Origin: Caulobacteraceae bacterium
GTDB taxonomy: Bacteria > Pseudomonadota > Alphaproteobacteria > Caulobacterales > Caulobacteraceae
DNA: 43,877 bases
Assembly: GCA_003165275.1 (NCBI GenBank)
Contig: PLSW01000091.1
Coordinates: forward strand, 7,237 to 51,113
Direction of reading: 5' to 3'
Positions 8,157-16,254 of the stretch are shown here, piece after piece. A program made the translations under genes and the position numbers. The notes beneath the pieces were generated by a model. It saw only the letters and a program-made list of their open reading frames with translations, had not been told where the DNA came from and did no database searches. The stretch's first letter is position 1. Every line of letters begins with the position of its first letter.

Positions 8157-9689
8157 GTGCAGCATATCCTTGAAGAACTCGAACAGCGGCGCGAGCGGGC
8201 GCGGATGGGCGGAGGGGCCAAGCGCATCGCCGCCCAGCACGCCAAGGGCAAGCTGACGGCGCGGGAACGCATCGACCTGCTGCTTGACGAGAATTCCTTC
8301 GAGGAGTTCGACATGTTCGTCGAACACCGCGCCACCGACTTCGGCATGGCTGATAACAAGATCCCCGGCGACGGGGTGGTGACCGGCTGGGGAACCATCA
8401 ACGGCCGCGCCGTCTACGTCTTCTCCAAGGATTTCACCGTCTTCGGCGGCTCGCTTTCCGGCGCCCAAGCCCAGAAGATCCTGAAGGTGATGCACCAGGC
8501 GATGAAGACCGGCGCGCCGATCATCGGCATCTACGACGCTGGCGGCGCCCGCATCCAGGAAGGGGTCGAGAGCCTCGCCGGCTATGCCGACATCTTCCTG
8601 CAGAACACCCTGGCGTCGGGGGTGGTGCCACAGATCAGCGTGATCATGGGCCCCTGCGCGGGGGGCGACGTCTATTCTCCGGCGATCACCGACTTCATCT
8701 TCATGGTGAAGGACACGAGCTACATGTACGTGACCGGCCCGGACGTGGTGAAGACGGTCACCAACGAGGAAGTCAGCCACGAGGAATTGGGCGGTTACCG
8801 GGTTCACGCCATGAAGTCCGGCGTCGCCGACGGCGCCTTCGACAACGACCTCGAGGCCCTGACGCAGGTGCGGCGGCTGGTGGACTTCCTGCCCCTGTCC
8901 AACCGCGAGAAGCCTCCGGTGCGGGAGAGTTTCGACGAGGCCTATCGTGAGGAAAGCTCGCTTAACAGCCTGGTGCCGGCCAATCCCAACAAACCCTACG
9001 ACATGAAGGAGCTGATCTCGAAGATCGTCGACGAGAACGACTTTTTCGAGATTTCAAAGGACTGGGCGAAGAACATCATCTGCGGCTTTGCGCGGATGGA
9101 TGGGGAGACGGTGGGGATCGTCGCCAACCAGCCGCAGGTCCTTGCAGGGGTGCTCGACATCGACGCCGCTCGCAAGGCCGCCCGGTTCGTGCGCTTCTGC
9201 GACGCCTTCAACATCGCGCTGATCACCCTGGTGGACGTGCCCGGCTTCATGCCCGGGACCAAGCAGGAGGGCGGCGGCCTGATCACCCACGGCGCCAAGC
9301 TGTTGTTCGCCTTCGCCGAGGCGACAGTGCCCAAGATCACCCTGATCACCCGCAAGGCCTACGGCGGCGCCTATGACGTGATGAGCTCCAAGCACATCCG
9401 CGGCGATGTGAACTACGCCTGGCCCACCGCCGAGATCGCGGTTATGGGCGCCAAGGGCGCTGTGGAGATCATCTTCCGGGCCGACATGAACAACCCGGCG
9501 GCGATCGCCGAGCGGGAGGCGGAATACAAGGCCCGCTTCGCCAACCCCTTCGTCGCCGCCAGCCTCGGCTACATCGATGATGTGATCATGCCCGCGGAGA
9601 CCCGCCGCCGGATGGTGCGGGCGCTGAAGAGCTTGAAGAACAAGCAGATCTCCAACCCCTGGAAGAAACACGACAACATCCCGCTGTGA
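8157..9689 (+). CDS. pccB: Propionyl-CoA carboxylase beta subunit (carboxyltransferase)
   Basis: A 510-residue biotin-dependent carboxyltransferase, which transfers carboxyl from biotin to propionyl-CoA to give methylmalonyl-CoA. Landmarks: '[20 protein letters not shown]' N-terminal; '[19 protein letters not shown]' and '[16 protein letters not shown]' in the first crotonase-like half; '[17 protein letters not shown]' and '[20 protein letters not shown]' in the second. Asp after 'GGAY' is the residue known to favour propionyl-CoA over acetyl-CoA in related enzymes. The start is a GTG at 8157 (reads '[20 protein letters not shown]'), which fits the family N-terminus. The biotin-carrying alpha subunit is not next door. 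With isovaleryl-CoA dehydrogenase at 22343 it fits branched-chain amino acid breakdown. Confidence 0.95.
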   Translation: MQHILEELEQRRERARMGGGAKRIAAQHAKGKLTARERIDLLLDENSFEEFDMFVEHRATDFGMADNKIPGDGVVTGWGTINGRAVYVFSKDFTVFGGSLSGAQAQKILKVMHQAMKTGAPIIGIYDAGGARIQEGVESLAGYADIFLQNTLASGVVPQISVIMGPCAGGDVYSPAITDFIFMVKDTSYMYVTGPDVVKTVTNEEVSHEELGGYRVHAMKSGVADGAFDNDLEALTQVRRLVDFLPLSNREKPPVRESFDEAYREESSLNSLVPANPNKPYDMKELISKIVDENDFFEISKDWAKNIICGFARMDGETVGIVANQPQVLAGVLDIDAARKAARFVRFCDAFNIALITLVDVPGFMPGTKQEGGGLITHGAKLLFAFAEATVPKITLITRKAYGGAYDVMSSKHIRGDVNYAWPTAEIAVMGAKGAVEIIFRADMNNPAAIAEREAEYKARFANPFVAASLGYIDDVIMPAETRRRMVRALKSLKNKQISNPWKKHDNIPL

Positions 9690-9696
9690 GGCGGCT

Positions 9697-9711
9697 GGCG
9701 GTTGGACCGCC
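9697..9711. other. Stem-loop directly after pccB
   Basis: GGCGGT-TGG-ACCGCC, a perfect 6-base stem with a 3-base loop starting 8 bases after the pccB stop. There is no T-run, so intrinsic termination is uncertain; it may protect the 3' end or be a Rho-dependent end. Confidence 0.4.
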
Positions 9712-9770
9712 GCGAGGGCCGTGCTTGAGACCGTCGTGATTGTTGGAACTGGCAGGGTTGCGGCGGACCC

Positions 9771-9892
9771 ACGCCCCCTCCGTCGGCGCTTCGCGCCGCC
9801 ACCTCCCCCGTTTCACGGTGGAGGAGGTCGTCTAAACGCTTTGCTCCACCGTGAAACGGGGGAGCTGTCAGCGAAGCTGACTGAGGGGGCGT
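9771..9892. repeat. Tail-to-tail palindromic REP-like element
   Basis: Two arms of about 50 bases, 9771-9823 and 9844-9892, are imperfect reverse complements separated by about 20 bases. Both contain CTCCCCCGTTTCACGG or its complement. Each arm is itself palindromic: CTCC.CCG-loop-CGG.GGAG, plus a small side hairpin (GGCGC-TTC-GCGCC in the left arm, GTCAGC-GAA-GCTGAC in the right). The differing side-hairpin sequences keep their own pairing, which indicates selection for structure or an origin as two separate REP units. It sits between the 3' ends of pccB and the convergent lipoprotein gene, the usual location of such elements. No other copy is visible in this window. Confidence 0.8.
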
Positions 9893-9932
9893 CGGGCCGC
9901 CGTAACCGCGAGTCCGGATAAACCCAAGTGCC

Positions 9933-10454
9933 TCAGCAGGTGAAGGCGCCTTGCACCTTGTGGCCGCGGCGGGTCGTGCCGGCGAAGCTGCCGCCGGTGG
10001 GGCTGACCGATCCATGCCCGGCGGTGACGACATAGCTCTTGCCGTCGACGTTGACGATGAGGCTGCCGCCGTCGAATTCACCCTGGCCGACCGGCGTCTT
10101 CAGACCCAGGTAGTCGGGGCGGGGACCGGCGAGTTCGCGGGTGCCGAGGACGCCGAGGTTGAGGGTGAAGCTGCTCCCGTCGCCCTGACTGCACGCCCCT
10201 CCGGTGAGGCTGTGCGCCGGCTTGCCGTCGACGCTGACCGTCACCTTCGCCGGGCCGTTACAGTAGGTGTTGATCACCCCTGGCGCGCCCTTGGGATAGG
10301 ATCCGCAACTGCCCGGGACCACCCCCATGGTTGTTCCCGGCGCATGGCTTTCGGCGCTCTGGGCGCCTACCCCCTTGGCGGCGTCGTGGCAGCCGGCGAG
10401 GGCGAGGGCGCCGAGGAGCGCTGGCAGCGCCGGACGAAAAATCGAACCATTCAT
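9933..10454 (-). CDS. Predicted lipoprotein of unknown function
   Basis: A 173-residue protein with a lipoprotein signal ('LLGALALAGC', lipobox cysteine at residue 22), so membrane-anchored after processing. The mature part contains cysteines at 'GSCGSYP', 'NTYCNGPAK' and 'GGACSQG' and ends in Cys, suggesting disulphides in the periplasm. I do not recognise the family. The pattern 'KVTVSVDGKPAHSLTGGACSQG', repeated in spirit as 'LIVNVDGKSYVVTAGHGSV', suggests a beta-rich fold. It lies 12 bases downstream of msrB on the same strand, so it is probably co-transcribed with it. Confidence 0.7.
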   Translation of the reverse strand: MNGSIFRPALPALLGALALAGCHDAAKGVGAQSAESHAPGTTMGVVPGSCGSYPKGAPGVINTYCNGPAKVTVSVDGKPAHSLTGGACSQGDGSSFTLNLGVLGTRELAGPRPDYLGLKTPVGQGEFDGGSLIVNVDGKSYVVTAGHGSVSPTGGSFAGTTRRGHKVQGAFTC

Positions 10455-10466
10455 GCGACACGCGAT

Positions 10467-10958
10467 CTATGGGGCAAGGGTGTCGCCGCGACCCAGGGGG
10501 TCGGGCAGGGGGTGGCCGTCAGCCACGAAGCTGAGCGACACGGAATTGATGCAGTACCGCAGCCGGGTCGGCGGCGGCCCGTCGGGAAAGACGTGGCCCT
10601 GGTGGCTGTCGCATCGGGCGCATCGCGTCTCGATGCGCACCATGCCGTAGCTGACATCCTTGACCGCGCGCACGTGCGCCTCGTCCAGGGGCGCATAGAA
10701 GCTGGGCCAGCCCGTGCCGCTCTCGAACTTGGTTTGCGCCCGGAACAACGGCAGGCCACACAAGCGGCAGCAATAGGCGCCGTCCGTCTTGTTGTTCAGC
10801 AGGCCGCCGCAGAAGGGCGCCTCGGTGCCGTGGTGGAGCAGGACCTCGCGTTCCTCATCGGTGAGGTCTGCCTCCAGCTGGCGCAACTCATCGGCGCTCG
10901 GCGGGGTCAGATCGAAGCCGGAGGCCGAACGGGTTGGGGAATGGGCGGTGTCGGTCAT
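10467..10958 (-). CDS. msrB: Peptide-methionine (R)-S-oxide reductase MsrB
   Basis: A 163-residue MsrB, which reduces methionine-R-sulfoxide in proteins. The structural zinc cysteines are visible as CxxC pairs C64-C67 ('CRLCG') and C113-C116 ('CARCDSHQGHVF'). The catalytic cysteine is C136 in 'RLRYCINSVSL', and the substrate-binding stretch is 'FESGTGWPSFYAP'. There is no signal peptide, so it is cytoplasmic. The recycling cysteine varies between MsrB subtypes and I cannot identify it with certainty. The lipoprotein gene follows 12 bases downstream. Confidence 0.94.
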   Translation of the reverse strand: MTDTAHSPTRSASGFDLTPPSADELRQLEADLTDEEREVLLHHGTEAPFCGGLLNNKTDGAYCCRLCGLPLFRAQTKFESGTGWPSFYAPLDEAHVRAVKDVSYGMVRIETRCARCDSHQGHVFPDGPPPTRLRYCINSVSLSFVADGHPLPDPLGRGDTLAP

Positions 10959-11076
10959 GGGGGGATTGTGCCGAATCGCCGGCGCGCGCGCCAGCCCATC
11001 CGCTCTTTCCTAAGGCGGCGTGCGCACATACCCTCGTGACTATCGCCGACAAACCGGACTCGGCGCGGAGCGGTCG

Positions 11077-11490
11077 ATGAACTTCGGACTTATGGACTGG
11101 CGCGAAACCTTCCTCTCGGCGAGCGGACGGCTGGCCAGGACGCCCTTCCTCGTCGCCGCCGCGATCCTGGCCGCGGCTGTTGCGCTCTATCAGGGCATCG
11201 TGCACGACGACACCGCCCAGTGGCTCACGGGTTGGTTCATCTATCCCCCGGTGCTGTTCTGCGGGGTGTGCGTCGTCTCCAAGCGTCTGCATGATCGCGG
11301 CCGGTCCGGCTGGTGGGCGACCCTGGTCATCGCCGCCCTGGTCGCGCTCTGGCCGCATCCGGACGGCTTCTTCGGCCTTGCGTTCGTTCTCGTGGCGATC
11401 TGGACCGTGGTGGAGCTCGGCGTCATGCCGGGGGAGCAGGGCGCCAACCGCTATGGTCCCAATCCCCTGGGCGACGGGATCAGCGCCTAG
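11077..11490 (+). CDS. DUF805 family membrane protein
   Basis: A 137-residue inner-membrane protein of the DUF805 family (YhaH-like), function unknown. Landmarks: the N-terminal '[12 protein letters not shown]', the signature '[17 protein letters not shown]' near residue 68, and the C-terminal '[14 protein letters not shown]'. About four hydrophobic segments are visible. I chose the ATG at 11077 because the family begins near '[16 protein letters not shown]'; a longer frame from 11020 has no family support. The gene overlaps the 3' end of convergent lipB by four bases. Confidence 0.85.
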   Translation: MNFGLMDWRETFLSASGRLARTPFLVAAAILAAAVALYQGIVHDDTAQWLTGWFIYPPVLFCGVCVVSKRLHDRGRSGWWATLVIAALVALWPHPDGFFGLAFVLVAIWTVVELGVMPGEQGANRYGPNPLGDGISA

Positions 11491-12218
11491 TCGAGCAGCG
11501 GCGGCGGCGCGGCGACGACGGGCCCGAACACCCGCTCGAAGCTTGTCCTCAGGGCCGCATCGGCCTCGTCCATGGTCACTGGCAGGCCGAGGTCGACGAG
11601 GCTGGTCACCCCGAACTCCGAAATTCCGCAGGGCACGATGCCGTCGAAGTGGGACAGGTCCGGCTCCACGTTGAGGCTGACGCCGTGGAACGAGACCCAG
11701 CGGCGAATTTTGACCCCGATCGCGGCGATCTTGTCCTCCCGAGTTGGAGCGCCCGGGGCCCGTCGCTCGACCCAGACGCCGACCCGCCCGGGCCGAATCT
11801 GGCCTTCGACATTGAAGTCGGCGAGAGCGCCGATGATCCAGGCCTCGAGGGACTCCACAAAGGCGCGCACATCGCGTCCACGCTGGCGAAGGTCCAGCAT
11901 CACATAGGCCACCCGCTGGCCCGGCCCGTGATAGGTGTACTGGCCGCCGCGGCCGGTGCGGAACACCGGAAACCGATCCCGGTCGAGCAGGTCGCCCGGC
12001 TTCGACGACACGCCGGCGGTGTAGAGCGGCGGATGTTCGAGCAGCCAGACCAGTTCACCCGATTCGCCCGCGGCTATGGCTTCGACCCGCGCCTCCATGG
12101 CCTCCACCGCATCGAGGTAGCCGATCTGACGGCGGGACACCGCCCACTCGACCGACTGTGCGGCGGGACCTGGAGATTCGGCGGTTTCGCCGCTGCTATT
12201 TAACTCGCGATCAAGCAT
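11487..12218 (-). CDS. lipB: Lipoyl(octanoyl) transferase LipB
   Basis: A 243-residue LipB, which moves the octanoyl group from acyl carrier protein to lipoyl domains, the first step of lipoate synthesis. Landmarks: '[11 protein letters not shown]', '[20 protein letters not shown]', the lysine K170 in '[15 protein letters not shown]' and the acyl-accepting C197 in '[14 protein letters not shown]'. I place the start at ATG 12218; an upstream TTG at 12254 would overlap the divergent FliN-like gene and add an unconserved leader. The 35-base gap to that gene is short for two promoters. LipA is not in the window. Confidence 0.92.
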   Translation of the reverse strand: MLDRELNSSGETAESPGPAAQSVEWAVSRRQIGYLDAVEAMEARVEAIAAGESGELVWLLEHPPLYTAGVSSKPGDLLDRDRFPVFRTGRGGQYTYHGPGQRVAYVMLDLRQRGRDVRAFVESLEAWIIGALADFNVEGQIRPGRVGVWVERRAPGAPTREDKIAAIGVKIRRWVSFHGVSLNVEPDLSHFDGIVPCGISEFGVTSLVDLGLPVTMDEADAALRTSFERVFGPVVAAPPPLLD

Positions 12219-12253
12219 GTCAGCGCAATGTGGAGATAGGGCGCGCCTTTGCA

Positions 12254-12529
12254 ATGGCCGCCCGGTCGGCGGGGTGTGCGTTGAGTCAGGTCAATTCGGT
12301 CAATATCGAGATTTCGGTGGTGCTGGGTCGATCCTCCCTGCCCATGCAGCAGCTGCTGCGCATGGGTCGGGGCGCGGTGATTCCCCTCGACGCCAGCGCG
12401 CAGGACGAGGTTTGGGTCCTGGCGAACAATCATCCCGTGGCCCGCGGCGAAATCCAGATCAGCGACGACAAGATCGCCATCACCATCACCCGCGCCGCGG
12501 ACGTCTACGACTTCATCGCCCGCGGCTGA
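12254..12529 (+). CDS. Short FliN/SpoA-domain protein
   Basis: A 91-residue protein that is almost wholly a FliM/FliN C-terminal (SpoA) domain: '[20 protein letters not shown]', '[20 protein letters not shown]' and '[20 protein letters not shown]'. FliN is part of the flagellar switch C-ring and SpoA proteins also serve in type III injectisomes. No other flagellar gene is nearby, so it is an isolated member. Start is uncertain: ATG 12254 is chosen, with GTG 12230 and TTG 12281 as alternatives; the domain itself is complete from any of them. Confidence 0.78.
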   Translation: MAARSAGCALSQVNSVNIEISVVLGRSSLPMQQLLRMGRGAVIPLDASAQDEVWVLANNHPVARGEIQISDDKIAITITRAADVYDFIARG

Positions 12530-12550
12530 GCCGCCCGCGGCTGGGTCGCC

Positions 12551-13240
12551 CTAGGCGCGTGCGAAGATCGTCAGGATGACCGTCCGTCGAATCTTGAATC
12601 CAAGGCGTTCATAGAGACGGACCGCGTCCACGTTGGTGGCGTAGACGTGCAGGAACGGCGTCTCGGCCCGGGCGAGGATCCGCTGGGAGACCGGCTGGGT
12701 CAGTAGTCCGCCGTAGCCGGCGCCCCGGTGTTGGGGATGGGTGCAGACCCCGCTCACCTCGGTGAAAGGGCCGGGTTTCATCCGCTCCCCCGCCATGGCG
12801 ACAAGGCGTCCGCCATGCCTGATCCCGATGAACGGCCCCAGCAGGTGGGTGCGGGCGGAAAACGGCCCCGGCCGGGTGAGCGTCGCCAGCGCCAGCATCT
12901 CGGCCGCGTCGGCGTCCGCCAGGTCGACCACCTCGACCGGCGCCGGTCGATCCGCAGGGGTGATGCTCTCGGCGACCATCTGCTCACAGGGCGCCCGGGT
13001 GGCGACCATCATGCCCGGCGGCGTCGGCGGCGGCTCCGCCTCCACGACCCACAGGGTTTCGTCCGGCGACGGCAGGGCGGCGAGGGCGATCATCGACTCT
13101 GCAGAGGCGTCCACGGCCCCCGCGAACGGCGCGATGTCGGGGGCGAATCGCTTGGCGCTCGGCCCGCCCTGGGCCAGGTCGGCCTGTCGGCCGGTGAGCG
13201 CCGCCCAGGCCGGCCGATCGAGGGGATGGACGATGGTCAT
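12551..13240 (-). CDS. GNAT family N-acetyltransferase
   Basis: A 229-residue protein. The C-terminal half is a GNAT fold of the FR47-like type, with the acetyl-CoA pyrophosphate-binding motif 'VCTHPQHRGAGYGGLLTQPV' near residue 165 and the terminal 'HVYATNVDAVRLYERLGFK'. The N-terminal half is less conserved and may be a degenerate GNAT domain or substrate-binding part. Substrate unknown. The gene converges on the FliN-like gene with 21 bases between them. Confidence 0.85.
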   Translation of the reverse strand: MTIVHPLDRPAWAALTGRQADLAQGGPSAKRFAPDIAPFAGAVDASAESMIALAALPSPDETLWVVEAEPPPTPPGMMVATRAPCEQMVAESITPADRPAPVEVVDLADADAAEMLALATLTRPGPFSARTHLLGPFIGIRHGGRLVAMAGERMKPGPFTEVSGVCTHPQHRGAGYGGLLTQPVSQRILARAETPFLHVYATNVDAVRLYERLGFKIRRTVILTIFARA

Positions 13241-13299
13241 AGGGTCCGGTCCTCTTGCAAATCGCTCGGTCGGCGCCGGCGCGGCGGTAGCCCTAGCCC

Positions 13300-13348
13300 A
13301 AACGAAAATGGGCGCCAGCCCGGTTCTTGTGAACCGAAACTGACGCCC
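13300..13348 (-). terminator. Rho-independent terminator of the beta-barrel gene
   Basis: On the minus strand a long hairpin forms: GGGCG.CAG, CGGTTC, loop ACAA, GAACCG, CTG.CGCCC (13310-13348), followed by ATTTTCGTTT (13300-13309). The apical CGGTTC/GAACCG stem is perfect. It lies 41 bases beyond the stop of the beta-barrel gene at 13390, the right distance and strand. Confidence 0.85.
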
Positions 13349-13389
13349 GATCGCCGCCCGGCAGCCCTGTGGGCCAGCCGGGGTTAGGA

Positions 13390-14148
13390 CTAGAACAAGA
13401 AGCTGGTGGCCGACTGCTTGGCGCCCCAGGTTTCATCGCCCGAACGTTGGTGTTCGACCAGCGAACCCTTGCCGCCGAAGTAGTACTTCAGGCCGATGGT
13501 GTAGGTGTTCAGCTCAACGGGGCCCAGCTCGGTGCGCGTAAAGCCGCCACTCACCGAGATCGGCAGGGTGTGTGACGCCAGATACTCGGCGTGGACGCCA
13601 TAGGCCGTCAGGCGAGTGTTGCCGATCGTGGTGTTGTCGATGGTGCCGCTGATGGCTGCATCGGGGGTGATATAGCCGACGATTTCGGCGCCGACGTAGC
13701 CCGTGTGAAGACCGTCGCCAACCAGAGCGCCGCCCTTAAAGCCGAGCGTCAGGCTGTTCGTCGGATACAGCACGCCAAAGCCGCCGTAGTTCTCGAGGTG
13801 AGCGGTCGAATGGCCTGAACCGAGTTCGTTGTAGCCGGCGGTGGCGCCGATACGGCCCTTGGCGCCCGACCAGAAGGCCGTGCCGCTGATTTGGGCGGTG
13901 TGAGCGCTGCCGCTGCCTTCACCGGTCAGGTCATCGTAGGAGCCGTCGGCCTGGACGGTCCAGTTCGAAAGCACCGGAGCGGCGACGGAGCCGTTCACGC
14001 CCCAATCGTTCAGGTGGCCGCTGGAGCCGTTGACGTCGGTATAGGAATAACCGCCACCCAGGGTCGCGGTCGGGTCGGCCGCGGCCTGACCAAACCACAG
14101 GGTGCAGACGGCGGCGGCGCAGGCGCCGGCGAGAAGCTTGATTTTCAT
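13390..14148 (-). CDS. Small outer-membrane beta-barrel protein
   Basis: A 252-residue protein with a signal peptide ('MKIKLLAGACAAAVCTLWFG', cleavage after 'AAA' near residue 24). The mature part is rich in Gly, Thr, Ser and aromatic residues in alternating short strands ('ATLGGGYSYTDVNG', 'LNTYTIGLKYYFGGKG') and ends in 'SFLF', a terminal phenylalanine as recognised by the BAM machinery. That supports an outer-membrane porin-like or surface barrel; the family is not identified. The start ATG at 14148 has a good ribosome site (GAGGGA, 6 bases upstream). It has its own strong terminator, consistent with a highly expressed single gene. Confidence 0.75.
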   Translation of the reverse strand: MKIKLLAGACAAAVCTLWFGQAAADPTATLGGGYSYTDVNGSSGHLNDWGVNGSVAAPVLSNWTVQADGSYDDLTGEGSGSAHTAQISGTAFWSGAKGRIGATAGYNELGSGHSTAHLENYGGFGVLYPTNSLTLGFKGGALVGDGLHTGYVGAEIVGYITPDAAISGTIDNTTIGNTRLTAYGVHAEYLASHTLPISVSGGFTRTELGPVELNTYTIGLKYYFGGKGSLVEHQRSGDETWGAKQSATSFLF

Positions 14149-14354
14149 CGATAATCCCTCAATTTTTCTGTTCTGGCCGTCGCGGCGTCTCAACCTGCGG
14201 CAGCTTGTTGCGATCATTTGGAGCATTAAGGCTCAGCTTACAATCGGCCGGGATGGAAATGCATCTGTTCGCGGCAAAAACGCAACAGTCGCGATCGGCG
14301 GGAGCCGGCGTGGCTCATTGGGCGGCGCAGGCGTACCGTCAGGCGACCTCGCGC

Positions 14355-15959
14355 CTAGCGCCGCGAGCCTGCACTACCGTCAGGCTTGTCGGCCAGAGCC
14401 CGATCGCGGCGCGCCTCGGCCAGATCGGCGGCGCCCCCGACGATATGCGGCGTCACAACGATGTAGAGTTCCGTTTTCGAACTCGTACTCTTGTTCAGAC
14501 GGAAGAGACCGCCGAGCAAGGGCGTATCCCCGGCCACCGGAATTTTGCTGTTGGTCGAAAGCTCGTTCTCTTCCGTCAGTCCGCCGATGACGAAGGACTC
14601 GCCGTCGCGCACGGTGGCCGAGGTCGAGGCCTCGCGCTGGCTGATGGTCGGATAGCCTTGCGAATAGCCGGTGACGCTGGAGACCTCGCTGAAGACGTGG
14701 GAGGTGACGAAGCCGTCGTCGCTGACCCGCGGCGCGATCTGCAGCGTCACGCCCACCGTCACGTACTGGACCTGTTGCGAAACGCCGTTCACCCCCGAGA
14801 GGGTGATCGCCGTCAGGATCGGCAAGGCGTCGCCGGTGACGATCTTTGCGGTCGATCCGCTTTGAGCGGAAATTCGTGGCCGCGAGATGATGCGGCCGCG
14901 GCCTTCCTGCACCTGGGCGTAGATCGCCGCCTGCAGCGAGACCGACCCGATCCCCTTCGAGCCGCCGCCGGTCGATAGATAGTCTCCGGTCGTATAGGCG
15001 GCGGACGCGACCTGGCCATTGGCGTTGTTGAAATCCAGGCCGACGTTCTTGGCGCCGGACTGGGTCAATTCGACGAACACAGTCTCCAGGACAACGCTGG
15101 TGACGGCGACGTCGATCTTGGCGATCTTCGCCTTCAGCCGCGCAATCCGATCGGCCGAACCGCGCAGGATTATGGCGTTCAGCCGCCGGTCCACGCCGAT
15201 GGCGTCGTCGATCGTGTGGCCAAGGGACTGGCCGGCGGCGTCGTTGGCGTTGGGATTGAAGCCGAGCCCCATCGTGGCCGACGGGGCCGGGGCGGCCGAG
15301 TTGTTCAACATGCCCGCCGAACCGAAGGCGGGCTCCTGGGGCGTGAAGGTGTCGTTGGGTCTCACCGACTGATCGGCGGTCAGCAGTCCGGCCACTTCGC
15401 TGACGTCGGCGTATCGGAGCGGTACGACCTCGAACTCGTCGGCGCCGGATTCGCGCTCGACAAAAGCCGGCAGCGCTCCGGGCTGGGCCGCCGGTCCAAG
15501 GGCGTCATGTTGCCGTGCGCCAGTGATGCTCAGGCTGATCGCTTGGGCGCCAGCCGCGTTGGCGACCAGATGGACGGGGGAGTTCGCCGCCAGCGTCAGG
15601 GTCAGCACGCCGTCATGCTGTTCGAACACAGCGCGCCGCAACGGTTCGGCGGCGCTGGTCGGCAGCCCCGCGGCCGGACCACGCACCGTGTTGGCGAAGG
15701 CGATGATCGGGGCGTTGTCGTCGTTTGAGATGATCGAGTAGCGCGGGACGGGCCCGTCGAACGTGAGCAAGACGACGGGGGCCGCCTGGGCGTCTTTGCT
15801 CAGGGCGACACTGACAAGCACCGAAACCCGGGTGGGCGCGGCTTGCGCCCGCGCCGCCGCTGGGGCCACACAAAGGACGAGGACGAGGACGAGCGCGACC
15901 CATCCGACCAGACGGCCGCCGGCGTCGCCCAGCCCCGCCATCACGCCCTGAACCTTCAT
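14355..15959 (-). CDS. Orphan secretin (GspD/PilQ-like outer-membrane channel)
   Basis: A 534-residue protein with a hydrophobic signal (residues 17-37). Residues about 40-150 have a beta-rich, AMIN-like look ('PVVLLTFDGPVPRYSI'). A NolW-type short domain follows ('FEVVPLRYADVSEVAGLL' then 'RLNAIILRGSADRIARLKAK'). The C-terminal secretin domain has 'GRGRIISRPRISAQSGSTAK', 'VTVGVTLQIAPRVSDDGFV', 'VRDGESFVIGGLTEENELS' and the signature 'IPVAGDTPLLGGLFR', ending in 'TELYIVVTPHIV'. Secretins form large outer-membrane pores for type II/III secretion and type IV pili. No ATPase, platform, pseudopilin or CpaC-type pilus genes adjoin it. I chose ATG 15959 with GGGTGGG upstream; ATG 15941 is an alternative. 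Confidence 0.87.
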   Translation of the reverse strand: MKVQGVMAGLGDAGGRLVGWVALVLVLVLCVAPAAARAQAAPTRVSVLVSVALSKDAQAAPVVLLTFDGPVPRYSIISNDDNAPIIAFANTVRGPAAGLPTSAAEPLRRAVFEQHDGVLTLTLAANSPVHLVANAAGAQAISLSITGARQHDALGPAAQPGALPAFVERESGADEFEVVPLRYADVSEVAGLLTADQSVRPNDTFTPQEPAFGSAGMLNNSAAPAPSATMGLGFNPNANDAAGQSLGHTIDDAIGVDRRLNAIILRGSADRIARLKAKIAKIDVAVTSVVLETVFVELTQSGAKNVGLDFNNANGQVASAAYTTGDYLSTGGGSKGIGSVSLQAAIYAQVQEGRGRIISRPRISAQSGSTAKIVTGDALPILTAITLSGVNGVSQQVQYVTVGVTLQIAPRVSDDGFVTSHVFSEVSSVTGYSQGYPTISQREASTSATVRDGESFVIGGLTEENELSTNSKIPVAGDTPLLGGLFRLNKSTSSKTELYIVVTPHIVGGAADLAEARRDRALADKPDGSAGSRR

Positions 15960-16254
15960 GCTACCCACCCCTCGCACAAACGCCGCGCCCGGGGACAATG
16001 CTCAACCATCCCCTTAGCATGTTGGTGGCTGCATCCTCTTAATTCGTCGTTATCACCAACATGATGTTTGCGGGTGACCAATTGTCGCGATGCCAAAGAT
16101 ATTCAAAAATTGCAATGGAAAACTAAGGCAATTCAATAGCTGGAATATAACAACGCTAATCTCGCGGAGATTGAGGCTCCTTTTACCAATTTCACGAATA
16201 AGGAAACAGTGGCGGCGCGATGTGCGGCGCCGTCATTAGGTTTGGTGATCGAGT
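15960..16254. promoter_or_regulatory. AT-rich divergent intergenic region between secretin and beta-helix genes
   Basis: These 295 bases are visibly more AT-rich than the surroundings and should hold promoters for both genes. A perfect inverted repeat ATGTTGGTG (16019-16027) and CACCAACAT (16054-16062) encloses TTAA-N7-TTAT at 16039-16053, close to the CtrA recognition motif TTAA-N7-TTAA of Caulobacterales. A candidate plus-strand promoter is TTGCAA-N17-TCAATA, starting about 16117. None is proven. No ribosome site is obvious for the beta-helix gene. Confidence 0.45.

Noticed and set aside
12218-12254. lipB start at TTG 12254
   Set aside because: It would overlap the FliN-like gene and adds residues without family similarity; ATG 12218 is preferred.
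14355-15959. A type II secretion or type IV pilus locus
   Set aside because: Only the secretin is present; no ATPase, platform or pilin gene lies within the window near it.
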